From contig CAKRJH010000013.1 of the NCBI GenBank assembly GCA_934351255.1, positions 10,552-74,551 of the forward strand: 64,000 nt of DNA, read 5' to 3'. A model generated the notes under the pieces. The model did not search any database and had not been told where the DNA came from. It saw only the letters and a program-made list of their open reading frames with translations. The translations under genes and the position numbers were made by a program. Position 1 is the stretch's first letter, and every line of letters begins with the position of its first letter. Positions 1 to 7,079 of this stretch are shown here, piece after piece. Source of the DNA: an uncultured Lachnospiraceae bacterium. GTDB lineage: Bacteria; Bacillota; Clostridia; Lachnospirales; Lachnospiraceae.

Positions 1-498
1 CTGTTTCGGTACGGAGAGGGCGAGGAGTCACAGGTGATCGCCGGATATGTTGATGACATTGTCAAGGAGGGGATCCGCCGTTTCTGGAAAGTACGCCGGG
101 TGGCGGAGAACCGTCAGTTTGTCAAGCGTGTCGATGTTCGTATGAAGGTTGAACTTCCGATCACATTTATGCAGGATACCTGGGCATTGAATTCCCAGGG
201 AGAGATCGACAAGGAAAAGGGTGAGACGGCCGATATCTCGAACAACGGTCTGGCAGTCTACATGAACCGCTGGTTCGATGTGGGCGAGTCATGTCGATTT
301 ACGCTGCCGAGGATCGGTACGGTGTCAGAGGGGCAGGATGCACAGGATGTCGTGGGAACGGTCTGCTGGACCAGAGAACTTCCCAAGGGCGGAAGTTATC
401 GTTTCCTTTCCGGTGTCCAGCTTCGATTTTCGGATCTGCAGGAGCGGGGGCAGATGCAGAACTATGTGTCATTTGTAAAGAAAAGGTATAAACTGTGA
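1..498 (+). CDS. PilZ-domain protein (C-terminal part, 5' end outside window)
   Basis: The reading frame is open from the first base, so the gene begins upstream. The visible 165 residues carry the two PilZ hallmarks: an R-x-x-x-R stretch (RVDVR, in the segment KRVDVRM) and, about 45 residues later, D-I-S-N-N-G, matching D/N-x-S-x-x-G. PilZ domains bind cyclic di-GMP and usually change the activity of a partner. A YcgR-like layout with an N-terminal PilZN domain is likely but cannot be seen here. The stop codon overlaps the GTG start of the next gene by 4 bases, which suggests translational coupling to the membrane protein at 495. A GTG at 34 could be read as a start but has no ribosome-binding site. 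I am fairly sure of the domain; the partner and output are inference. Confidence 0.8.
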   Translation: MFRYGEGEESQVIAGYVDDIVKEGIRRFWKVRRVAENRQFVKRVDVRMKVELPITFMQDTWALNSQGEIDKEKGETADISNNGLAVYMNRWFDVGESCRFTLPRIGTVSEGQDAQDVVGTVCWTRELPKGGSYRFLSGVQLRFSDLQERGQMQNYVSFVKKRYKL

Positions 499-1550
499 GA
501 GAAGATGGGACAGGGAATCTTAAGGATTCCACACAAGAGAAGAATGATACCGGTACTGCGGCAAAGTCTTCCCGTGGGAAGATGAGCCGAAGAGAGCGCA
601 GACTGAGCAAACGGGCACAGCGTGAGCAGGTGATCCGGATCCGCGAGCTCGAAGAGATGATGGGTGAGTACGGTGAGGATGTCGATCCTGAGAAGATCGT
701 CAGCATGTACGTGCCGCACAGAAAGCGGCGGATGATCGGTGCGGCGCTTCTGCGCATGGACCGGTGGAGACTTGCATTGCTGGGACTTCTGGTGCTGGTG
801 CTGGTGCTGTTTGTGGCAGCATTTATGCAGGAGAAGATGGGTAACTTCACCATCAACCTGAACCGATTGGAATTGTACCGCAAGGGAATCAGTATCTCGG
901 ATACCGGTGATTTCAAAGAGGCCACGGCAAAGCTGACAGCGAATGCCGTGACCGATGCAACCAACATATCCATAGAAGACATACCGGACGATGTGGACGG
1001 GCTGGAGGGAAGCCACAACGGCAAGAACTACATGGCCTACACCTATTACATACGAAACGCCGGCAAAGAGGATCTGGGATATGTGGCCAGGATCAATCTC
1101 GATTCCTGCGCCAAGGGAGCAGAAAAAGCAGTCCGTGTGGCCGTATGGCGCAATGGACAGCGGACCGTATATGCCGCTCCGGCAGCAGACGGTCAGGAGG
1201 AAGCAGGATGCACCAACTTTGCATCCGGTGAACTGGTGTGTTCCTACAAGGAAGACGATTTCCTGGTGGGAAATGTCGACAAATATACCATAGCGATCTG
1301 GATGGACGGAGACGATCCGGAATGCGTCGATGACATTATCGGCGGCAGCGTCCAGTTCAGCATGCACATTGATGCGGATTATGAGGACGAGACCAGCCTC
1401 GTATGGAAGTTTGTCAAGGATATCAAGGACACACTGACCGGCGACAAGCCGATCAGCGCAGCGGGTAACAGCGCTCCAAACGACAGCTACTATTCGGATG
1501 GAGAGATTACCTGGAAGAACAGGCGCAATCAGAACGACGACGCCGAATGA
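495..1550 (+). CDS. Single-pass membrane protein with extracytoplasmic domain related to the SipW-signal proteins downstream
   Basis: This 351-residue protein has a highly charged cytoplasmic N-terminal part (about residues 1-90, rich in Arg, Lys and Glu), one strong transmembrane helix (about 91-112, LALLGLLVLVLVLFVAAF) and an outside domain. It has no T-Y-A-W motif, so it is probably a type II anchored protein, not a cleaved one. Around residues 266-276 it carries I-W-M-D-G-D-D-P-E-C, the same motif found near the C-termini of the exported proteins at 2931, 6149, 7080, 7966 and 8832. This makes it a likely anchored member of the same beta-rich family. It starts at GTG 495 inside the end of the PilZ gene. 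I recognise no named family. A role as anchor or c-di-GMP-linked part of the surface system is inference. Confidence 0.65.
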   Translation: MREDGTGNLKDSTQEKNDTGTAAKSSRGKMSRRERRLSKRAQREQVIRIRELEEMMGEYGEDVDPEKIVSMYVPHRKRRMIGAALLRMDRWRLALLGLLVLVLVLFVAAFMQEKMGNFTINLNRLELYRKGISISDTGDFKEATAKLTANAVTDATNISIEDIPDDVDGLEGSHNGKNYMAYTYYIRNAGKEDLGYVARINLDSCAKGAEKAVRVAVWRNGQRTVYAAPAADGQEEAGCTNFASGELVCSYKEDDFLVGNVDKYTIAIWMDGDDPECVDDIIGGSVQFSMHIDADYEDETSLVWKFVKDIKDTLTGDKPISAAGNSAPNDSYYSDGEITWKNRRNQNDDAE

Positions 1551-1787
1551 TCAAGATGTATCCGGCACCACAACTGCCGAATATATAAAATGTCCCGACG
1601 CGAAGGAACGATCTACAGGAGCCCTGCACGGAAATGAAATCCTCACCGGATACGGTGATGAGGAACTCTTTCTACCGGGCCCGGTGGGAGTTTGATTTCG
1701 GTGCATGGAAGTGGCGGATCAGCCAGATGCGGAGGGGACGGGAACATAATGAAAACAGGAATTTAATGAAGAAAGAATGGAGGTTAA
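1551..1787 (+). other. Intergenic stretch with small hairpins, no gene seen
   Basis: Nothing coding is supported here. A short hairpin (TCACCG pairing with CGGTGA near 1652-1668) and a GGGCCC palindrome near 1680 are visible. Just before the structured repeat there is a good GGAGG at 1779-1783 placed 6 bases before a GTG at 1790. That would start a frame of 84 codons running into the next gene out of frame, probably a leader or a relic rather than a protein. Confidence 0.4.
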
Positions 1788-1920
1788 GTGTGAAAAATAC
1801 CGCTGATGCGTATTTTTCGCACAGGCTCTTTGTGCCGCAGACGCCACAAAGCAGCCCTGATCGCGGAGCAAAATCTGACATTTTGCTCGCGTTCCTTCGA
1901 CGCAAGCGTCTGCGGAATGG
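1788..1920 (+). repeat. Structured repeat element, copy 1 (candidate leader RNA)
   Basis: The sequence folds into four consecutive hairpins: H1 1788-1800 with 1810-1822 (13 pairs, one wobble), H2 1824-1834 with 1845-1856, H3 1862-1874 with 1880-1891, and H4 1899-1903 with 1906-1910. The loop of H2 (1835-1844) is perfectly complementary over 10 bases to 1906-1915, the 3' side of H4, so a pseudoknot or an alternative fold is possible. The ribosome-binding site of the next gene (GGAGG 1919-1923) follows directly. A second copy lies at 33543-33680 in the same position relative to larB. H1 and H2 differ between copies in ways that keep pairing. It could be a dispersed MITE-like repeat or a cis-acting regulatory RNA. 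Confidence 0.75.
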
Positions 1921-1928
1921 AGGTAACC

Positions 1929-2735
1929 ATGGAAAATACACAAAGTGTAAAATCTCTAAAGAAGCAGTTGATGGCTGCGATCGCGATGGTGCTGGTGGCA
2001 GCAATCGCGCTGGGATCAAGTACATATGCTTGGTTTGTAAGTAATAACAAAGTAGATGCAACTACCAACACGATCAGTGCACAGTCTAATTCGGCATATC
2101 TGGTGATTGATACTAAGACAACTTCGAAGACATCTACTTCATCAGCAACTGCAACAGAAACGGAGAATATTAAGCTTTATCCTGCACAGGTTGTAAATGG
2201 AAATGGTCAAACATATAAATTTGAATCTGCGTACGCGGCCAAAGCGGAGGTGGCTACAGAAAAAACGGATACTCGTTTTACAGTGGGAACAAATGGTACT
2301 GGTGAGGAAGCCGTTACAAATAAATATGCACATAAGGATACGTTTTATATCGGAACCGGCGGATATGATGGCAAGTTCACAGATTTAAAGGTTTCAGATG
2401 TTGAGGTGACAGCTAAAACAGATGAAGCAAAAACTGTTGATATGACCTCTGCTATGAGAGTTTTAGTTGTTTGTGGTGATAAGTGGGTTGTATGGAAAAA
2501 TGGAGCAGCAGTTAACACTGTAAATACCTTGACTAATAGTTCTCTTACGTTAACACCTAATGCAACGGACAACGTTATTGCGGATGATGTCTCTAAAGAA
2601 GATGAGAAGACTGTAGACGTGTATGTGTTCTATGATGGTGCAGAGTCTGACATTACTAGCGATAACCTTACATTATTGAAAAGTTGTAAGGTGAAGGTGA
2701 CTTTTGATGCTACTGCTGAAGAGTACGGCAAATAA
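1929..2735 (+). CDS. Exported protein with SipW-class signal peptide (candidate matrix/fibre subunit)
   Basis: The start is ATG 1929, with GGAGG 5 bases upstream; a longer upstream reading would run through the structured repeat and is not believable. The 268-residue protein has Lys residues, a hydrophobic helix at about 15-31 and the T-Y-A-W-F motif at 32-36, the mark of signal peptides cut by SipW-type peptidases (TasA/camelysin-like). A Ser/Thr-rich stretch follows at about 62-80. The first 55 residues closely match the protein at 2931 (shared pattern TYAW-V-x-N-N, then TISA). The C-terminal W-x-E-G-x-D motif is only faintly kept (V-Y-V-F-Y-D-G). Its codons are clearly AT-richer than those of the paralogs at 6149-9659, hinting at a separate origin. 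A structural surface role is inference from the signal class and the neighbours. Confidence 0.75.
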   Translation: MENTQSVKSLKKQLMAAIAMVLVAAIALGSSTYAWFVSNNKVDATTNTISAQSNSAYLVIDTKTTSKTSTSSATATETENIKLYPAQVVNGNGQTYKFESAYAAKAEVATEKTDTRFTVGTNGTGEEAVTNKYAHKDTFYIGTGGYDGKFTDLKVSDVEVTAKTDEAKTVDMTSAMRVLVVCGDKWVVWKNGAAVNTVNTLTNSSLTLTPNATDNVIADDVSKEDEKTVDVYVFYDGAESDITSDNLTLLKSCKVKVTFDATAEEYGK

Positions 2736-2774
2736 GCACAAGTATTATGTGATTTTTTGAATTGATCCTCATAC

Positions 2775-2846
2775 ACCCCGCAGTTGTGGTGCGGGGTATA
2801 TGCAAAAGCGCAGAACCCATATGTTTTCTGCGTTTTCGCATATATG
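2775..2846 (+). terminator. Double-hairpin terminator region
   Basis: Two hairpins follow the stop codon at 2735. The first pairs ACCCCGCA (2775-2782) with TGCGGGGT (2790-2797). The second pairs 2799-2815 with 2826-2842 over 17 positions with two wobbles. A shorter form (CGCAGAA/TTCTGCG) would be followed directly by TTTT, as in an intrinsic terminator. Confidence 0.6.
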
Positions 2847-2930
2847 GGCTCAAAGGACGAAGAGCATCTGTATGAAAACTAATACATGGAACAGGACAGA
2901 AGACAAAACGTCTTCTATCAGGTGATATCT

Positions 2931-3911
2931 ATGACAAATACAACTTCAATCAATACATTGAGAAGAAAACTGATCGCTGCGGCGGTTTCGGTCTGTCTGG
3001 CGTTTGTGGCTCTGGCCTCTTCTACCTATGCATGGTATGTGGTGAACAACCGGGTGGAGGGAACGACGAGTACGATCAGTGCGACGACGAATGGATTTAT
3101 CCTTCAGATCGCTACGGCAGAACAGGGGGCACAGCATGGTGGCAATGAAATGTCGCTGGCAGCTTCCACACAGGGCGGCCGGATCAGTCCGTCATCGACG
3201 GATGACATAAAAACGTGGTATGTGTGTCAGGGGTGGAATGATTCCGGAAAAGTGACTTCCTATATGAAACCGGATTTTGCCACCGGGGAAGATGTCAGAC
3301 CTGGGCAGTATGGACAGAAAGATGATCCGCATTATGCGTATATCAAGAGTGAATATGTACTGTATACCATTACGGAATCCGGTCTGGCAGACGTCTATCT
3401 GGATGCCTCCGAAGGGACACCGGTTGTCGTGAAACAGAATGGAGCTGCGACTACCGATACGATACCCAAATCCATGCGGGTGGGCATTACGACCCAGGCA
3501 TTGGATGCAAATGGAAAGGATAGCGGAGAGGAAACATTAAAGGTAGTGTATGCGCCGTATAAGGAAACCGGAAAAGGAAATGACGCCGATGCGATCGATG
3601 GATGGGCGTGCATTGGAAAGGGAGCTGATGGCGCACTGAGACCGGTACCTGTGACCTATCCATATATCTATGCAGATCATGATACAGACCAGAATCAGAA
3701 GTTGTGGACTGCGACGAAAGAGGGCGATGCGTATACCGTAGAGGAAGGCACAGAGAAGATTGCCGCAAAGGTCGGATATAATGGCATCAAGGTGAGGGTC
3801 TATATCTGGATGGAAGGAACAGATGCGGACTGTATCAATAACGCTGCAGAGGAAGATACAGCTACGTATGATGTGACGGTATATTTTGCCGGAGTTGCGG
3901 CAGGGGAATAG
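2931..3911 (+). CDS. Exported protein with SipW-class signal peptide, paralog of the 1929 product
   Basis: ATG 2931 is chosen because AGGTGA lies 5 bases upstream; an in-frame ATG at 2886 has no such site. The 326-residue product has a signal helix (about 13-31) ending in T-Y-A-W-Y at 32-36, nearly the same as in the gene before. The mature part includes S-M-R-V-G (about residue 183) and ends with Y-I-W-M-E-G-T-D-A-D-C about 35 residues from the C-terminus and then V-Y-F-A-G, both shared with the proteins at 6149-9659. It stands alone, after a terminator and before the toxin-antitoxin locus. Function is not known. A secreted beta-sandwich subunit of a surface structure is the best guess. Confidence 0.75.
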   Translation: MTNTTSINTLRRKLIAAAVSVCLAFVALASSTYAWYVVNNRVEGTTSTISATTNGFILQIATAEQGAQHGGNEMSLAASTQGGRISPSSTDDIKTWYVCQGWNDSGKVTSYMKPDFATGEDVRPGQYGQKDDPHYAYIKSEYVLYTITESGLADVYLDASEGTPVVVKQNGAATTDTIPKSMRVGITTQALDANGKDSGEETLKVVYAPYKETGKGNDADAIDGWACIGKGADGALRPVPVTYPYIYADHDTDQNQKLWTATKEGDAYTVEEGTEKIAAKVGYNGIKVRVYIWMEGTDADCINNAAEEDTATYDVTVYFAGVAAGE

Positions 3912-3998
3912 GAAAAGATTTAGTGTTAAATGTAATTCATACTTTGAAGCATCTGCACGTGAGAGTAGAGGCACTTTTGTTTTTGTCGATAAATTAAG

Positions 3999-4157
3999 TT
4001 GAAATAACACACTTAATATGCTATATTAAACGTAAAGAAAGGCATCCGCGGGAACGGATGCCTCTGAGGAGCCCCACTCCAAAGGTGGAGTTTCCCGAGT
4101 AAACTTATTTCTCTATAAAGAGATGCCTACTCTGGTTGCGACAGAGTAGGCATTTTT
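3999..4157 (+). ncRNA. Antisense antitoxin RNA of a type I toxin-antitoxin locus
   Basis: A near-consensus promoter is present on the plus strand: TTGAAA at 3999-4004, a 17-base spacer and TATATT at 4022-4027, so the RNA would begin near 4034. It would end at a strong intrinsic terminator, an 11-pair stem (4123-4133 with 4143-4153) followed by T residues to 4157. The RNA of about 125 bases contains no convincing gene and is complementary to the 3' untranslated part of the toxin mRNA made from the other strand. This 3'-overlap layout is that of known Gram-positive type I pairs such as txpA/ratA. The antitoxin role is inference from layout. Confidence 0.7.
4040..4063 (-). terminator. Probable terminator of the toxin mRNA
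   Basis: A perfect 9-pair stem (4040-4048 with 4055-4063) lies downstream of the toxin gene on the minus strand and is followed in that direction by TTCTTTACG, a weak T-run. It would end a toxin transcript with a 3' tail of about 110 bases, which is the part that overlaps the antisense RNA. Confidence 0.45.
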
Positions 4158-4272
4158 ATTTGCGCTTGTTTCTCTTTTCGAAAAAGGCAAGCAACGCTAA
4201 TATCAAGCTGCCAAAGGACATCAGTAAGGCTAATATCCCAATGAAAATCGAAATGATCTCATAAGCTGTCAT
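4156..4272 (-). CDS. Small hydrophobic type I toxin, holin-like toxin family
   Basis: This 38-residue protein (start MTAYEIISIF, end FFEKRNKRK) is one hydrophobic helix with a basic tail. It fits the short Gram-positive 'putative holin-like toxin' family, whose members typically open M-T/S-x-Y-E and end in charged residues. Such peptides insert into the membrane and are held off by an antisense RNA. A strong ribosome-binding site (GGGAGGTGG) sits just upstream of the ATG at 4272. The 5' leader of about 80 bases contains CCTCCC (near 4324), which could pair with that site and keep the first transcript silent, as in other type I toxins. The antisense RNA and both promoters are visible. Toxicity is not shown, but the layout makes it likely. 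Confidence 0.8.
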   Translation of the reverse strand: MTAYEIISIFIGILALLMSFGSLILALLAFFEKRNKRK

Positions 4273-4359
4273 CGGCGCCACCTCCCTTCCTATGTATTCC
4301 GGTAAACCGGTTCATCGGCTCGGGAGGCTTCCACCCCTGTCATGGGTTCCATGTGACAG

Positions 4360-4388
4360 ATTCTATCATAATTAGATATCAATTTCAA
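4360..4388 (-). promoter_or_regulatory. Promoter of the type I toxin
   Basis: Read on the minus strand: TTGAAA (4388-4383), a 17-base spacer and TAGAAT (4365-4360). Transcription would start near 4353, giving an 80-base leader before the toxin start. Confidence 0.7.
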
Positions 4389-4626
4389 TGTAATTTACAT
4401 TTATTCAAGGGGACAAAAGTGGTCTAGACCAGTCGGTTCAAAATGTGTTAAAATATTTCTAAACAGGAGAAACCACAATTAGGGGATTCATTGAGAAGAT
4501 GCATCAGCAAGAGAAAGCGGAAGTTGTTAAATTATAAGAATATCGCAACCAATACAACTACGGTGTTATTTGATCGTCTGGACAAGCAACAATAAAGTTA
4601 TGCGTACATACAAGGCACGGTTCACA
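4389..4626 (+). other. Intergenic stretch, AT-rich, no intact gene
   Basis: This stretch separates the toxin promoter from the decayed AAA gene. It contains a GGTCTAGACC palindrome near 4423-4432 and short broken frames, but nothing I can assign. It may hold more of the decayed 5' end of the gene that follows. No Walker A remnant can be recognised. Confidence 0.4.
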
Positions 4627-5854
4627 AAAGAACATGTGTCTTTTTTTGATTGGGAAAATAGTTTTGCTCATGAAATGTGAACAATAAGTTGTAAGTGATG
4701 GTTATGATGTCGATACCGTGATCAAGAATATATCGCTTGTGGATCCAAAGCTGAAGTTTATCCCCGGTGAAACCGTCATCATATTTGATGAATTACAGGA
4801 ATATCCGGACATTTCCACGTGTCTGAAATCATTTAACATTGACAGAAGATACGATGTGATTTGCAGCGGTCCTATGTTGGGAATCAACTATAAGAAGATT
4901 CATAGCAACAGTGTTGGCAATAAAATGGATTACGAAATGTATTCTATGGACTTTGAGGAGTTTCTGTGGGCGAAAGGATACAGACAGGAGCATATAGATG
5001 ATATTTTGAAGCACATGACGGATTTCAAGCCATTTAGCGAAACGGAACTAAACACGTATAAATCGCTGTTTTTAGATTATTGTGTTTTGGGAGGAATGCC
5101 GGATGTCATCCGTGGATATATCGAGACGGGGACATTTTCAGGATCGACTGCGATACAGGAACAGATCCGGCTTGACTATGAAGAAGATGTCCGCAAATAC
5201 GCTGAGGGATTGGATCAGGCCAAGATCATCAGTGTTTATCGTAGTGTCCCTGCCCAGCTCGCAAAGGAAAATAAGAAATTCCAATTCAATAAAATCGTCA
5301 AAAATGCGAGATCCAGGGAGTATACGGGATGCATTGACTGGCTGGTTGACGCCGGCGTAGTGGCAGAATGCAAATGCCTGGGATGCCCGGAACTCCCATT
5401 AAAGGGGAATGTTGAAGAAGGAAAATTCAAATTGTATTATCCGGACACGGGACTTCTCATTGCTGCACTGGATGAAGAGGCGCAGGAAGACCTGCGTTTC
5501 AATAAAAATCTTGGAGTGTATAAAGGCGCCTTGTATGAGAATTTCGTGGCCGAGGCATTCCTGAAGCAGGGATTGGGATTGTTTTATTACAAGAAGGACA
5601 ATTCTACCTTGGAGGAAGACTTCTTTGTCAGGTCCAAAAGTGAATTGTTGCCGGTGAAAGTCAAATCAAATGATGACAGATCGAAATCTCTGCGTTCCCT
5701 GATAAAGAATGAAAACTATAGGGATATAAAGCATGGAATCAAATTGGGGGATTTCAATGTCGGATGTGCTGACGGGATTTACACGTTTCTGTATTTTTGC
5801 GCATTTTTGATCAAAGCGTTTGTGAAGAGTCTGGATTCGGATGGCATCCAGTAA
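4627..5854 (+). pseudogene. Decayed AAA_14/DUF4143-type ATPase, N-terminal part lost
   Basis: The open frame from 4718 encodes 378 residues that match the middle and C-terminal parts of the widespread AAA_14-DUF4143 ATPases. It has a Walker B-like V-I-I-F-D-E-L-Q-E (about residues 20-28), then C-V-L-G-G-M-P, and a C-terminal PD-(D/E)xK-like region ending in LYFCAFLIKAF. The family normally starts with a P-loop about 70 residues earlier. Here the upstream bases hold only fragments: one frame reads F-F-D-W-E-N-S-F-A before a stop, and another reads D-G-Y-D-V-D-T-V-I-K into the open frame. This points to a frameshift plus loss of the Walker A region. It is AT-rich and unlike its neighbours in base composition. 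It is probably a non-functional relic of an acquired gene. Confidence 0.7.
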
Positions 5855-5918
5855 ATGAAATTTTCGCACAAAATGCCGAATTTATCGGTGTTTTCGATGC
5901 GGGTCAGGCCGCTTTATA

Positions 5919-5946
5919 TTGAAAAAATGCACTTTTCTGGTATAAT
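5919..5946 (+). promoter_or_regulatory. Strong promoter ahead of the surface-protein operon
   Basis: TTGAAA (5919-5924), a 16-base spacer and TATAAT (5941-5946) with an extended -10 (TGGTATAAT). Transcription would start near 5953, about 195 bases before the likely start of the first operon gene. Confidence 0.75.
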
Positions 5947-5952
5947 AATGAA

Positions 5953-6087
5953 CATAAACAGGCGGTTGCATCGGTGATGGAACTGACCGGAGATGTAACG
6001 CAGTATGAATCTGTAGATGCGGGTGCATCACAGAGATAGAGTGAAAAACAAAAAAGGTCATGGAAGATAGTTTGCCATGGCCTTTTT
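5953..6087 (+). promoter_or_regulatory. Operon leader with intrinsic terminator (candidate attenuator or riboswitch-like leader)
   Basis: Between the promoter and the gene at 6149 lies a leader of about 100 bases, with a small hairpin GATGC-GGGT-GCATC near 6017-6030. It ends in a clear terminator: GGTCATGG (6056-6063) with CCATGGCC (6075-6082), followed by TTTTT to 6087. TGACC near 5988 could pair with the 5' arm of the terminator and act as an anti-terminator. A 20-codon frame starting with ATG at 5978 is the only coding possibility. I do not recognise a known riboswitch class, and the c-di-GMP-I core is not evident. It could instead be an independent small RNA of about 135 bases. Confidence 0.55.
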
Positions 6088-6148
6088 AACTAGGAATAAT
6101 AAAGAAGTATCCGTGAATGCGCATAGAGGAGGTGAGCGTCAGCATATT

Positions 6149-7033
6149 ATGGGATCACGACGAGAGGAAGGACATACCAGAACACTTAAGAGCAGATTTA
6201 TGATCGGCCTGCTGGCGCTGTTTATCACGCTGCTCGCCATTGTTTCGGCAACGTATGCATGGTATATTTATAATACACAGCGCCATACCACGGATGTGCG
6301 TATGGCGGCCGGTGCAGGAGCCAATCTCCAGATCAGCAGCAGCTTTTCCGGTGAGTATGGTTCGGCTGCGGTGCTGGACAGTTTTCAGGGGCAGCTCTGG
6401 CCGGTGTCGACGAACCGGATCCGGGGGGGATTCCAGAAGGCATCCCGTTTCGTGGCATCGGGCTCCGGCAAATACGATATGGTGGCGGATCAGTTCCGGG
6501 GCAGCGATGCCAGCGAATATTACCACACCAGTATGTTTTTGCGGACCAATGGTTCGGATACGGATATTTATGTGTCGGACATCGGATATGAGGACCGGGA
6601 CGTGAAGAAGCCGATCTCCACGGCGATCCGTGTGGGAATGGTGGTGCATGAGCCGGGAGAGAACGGCAAGATAAAGCAGGAATATATCTTTGCAATCAAT
6701 GATGCGAAGAATCCGGAAGCGGATTACAATACAGCGACCGGCCAGGAAGGCTATGTGCTGGACAGCAGCAAACAGGACGGCACGACGGTGGCATTTTCCC
6801 CATACACGGCCGATGCGTATTGTCTTTATGACAGCGACAGCGGCAAGGTGACTCTGAGGAATACTTCGGAGAAGCTGTGTACGATCTCCGGGGATGGACA
6901 GGGCAAGCCCGGTGTTCCGGTGCAGATCGAGGTCTATATCTGGCTGGAGGGATGCGATGAAGACTGTACGGCCAATCTCTGTGGAGAGAATCTGAACCAT
7001 GTGGCCGTGTCTTTTGCCGGTGTGACAAAGTAA
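6149..7033 (+). CDS. Exported SipW-signal protein, first gene of the operon
   Basis: The likely start is ATG 6149 (294 residues). An upstream ATG at 6077 lies inside the terminator stem and is rejected, though the GGAGG at 6128-6132 is rather far from 6149. A basic N-terminus is followed by a hydrophobic helix and A-T-Y-A-W-Y at 34-39, the SipW-type signal. The mature part holds motifs shared with the three next genes: L-W-P-V-S-T, an F-L-R-T-N-G-S-D strand, A-I-R-V-G and, near residue 262, Y-I-W-L-E-G-C-D-E-D-C followed by S-F-A-G. These suggest one beta-sandwich fold used in several variants. The operon context with two signal peptidases suggests these proteins are their substrates. Function beyond that is unknown. 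Confidence 0.75.
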   Translation: MGSRREEGHTRTLKSRFMIGLLALFITLLAIVSATYAWYIYNTQRHTTDVRMAAGAGANLQISSSFSGEYGSAAVLDSFQGQLWPVSTNRIRGGFQKASRFVASGSGKYDMVADQFRGSDASEYYHTSMFLRTNGSDTDIYVSDIGYEDRDVKKPISTAIRVGMVVHEPGENGKIKQEYIFAINDAKNPEADYNTATGQEGYVLDSSKQDGTTVAFSPYTADAYCLYDSDSGKVTLRNTSEKLCTISGDGQGKPGVPVQIEVYIWLEGCDEDCTANLCGENLNHVAVSFAGVTK

Positions 7034-7079
7034 GAAGAGTAAACAATATGAGTAATATGAAGGAACAGGAGGTGAGTGC

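Noticed and set aside
1806..1928. Longer N-terminus for the 1929 gene
   Set aside because: It runs through the structured repeat, whose conservation is in base pairing, and the good ribosome site points to ATG 1929.
5953..6087. c-di-GMP riboswitch in the operon leader
   Set aside because: The conserved core of class I was not found and class II could not be recognised by eye, so only a candidate leader is reported.
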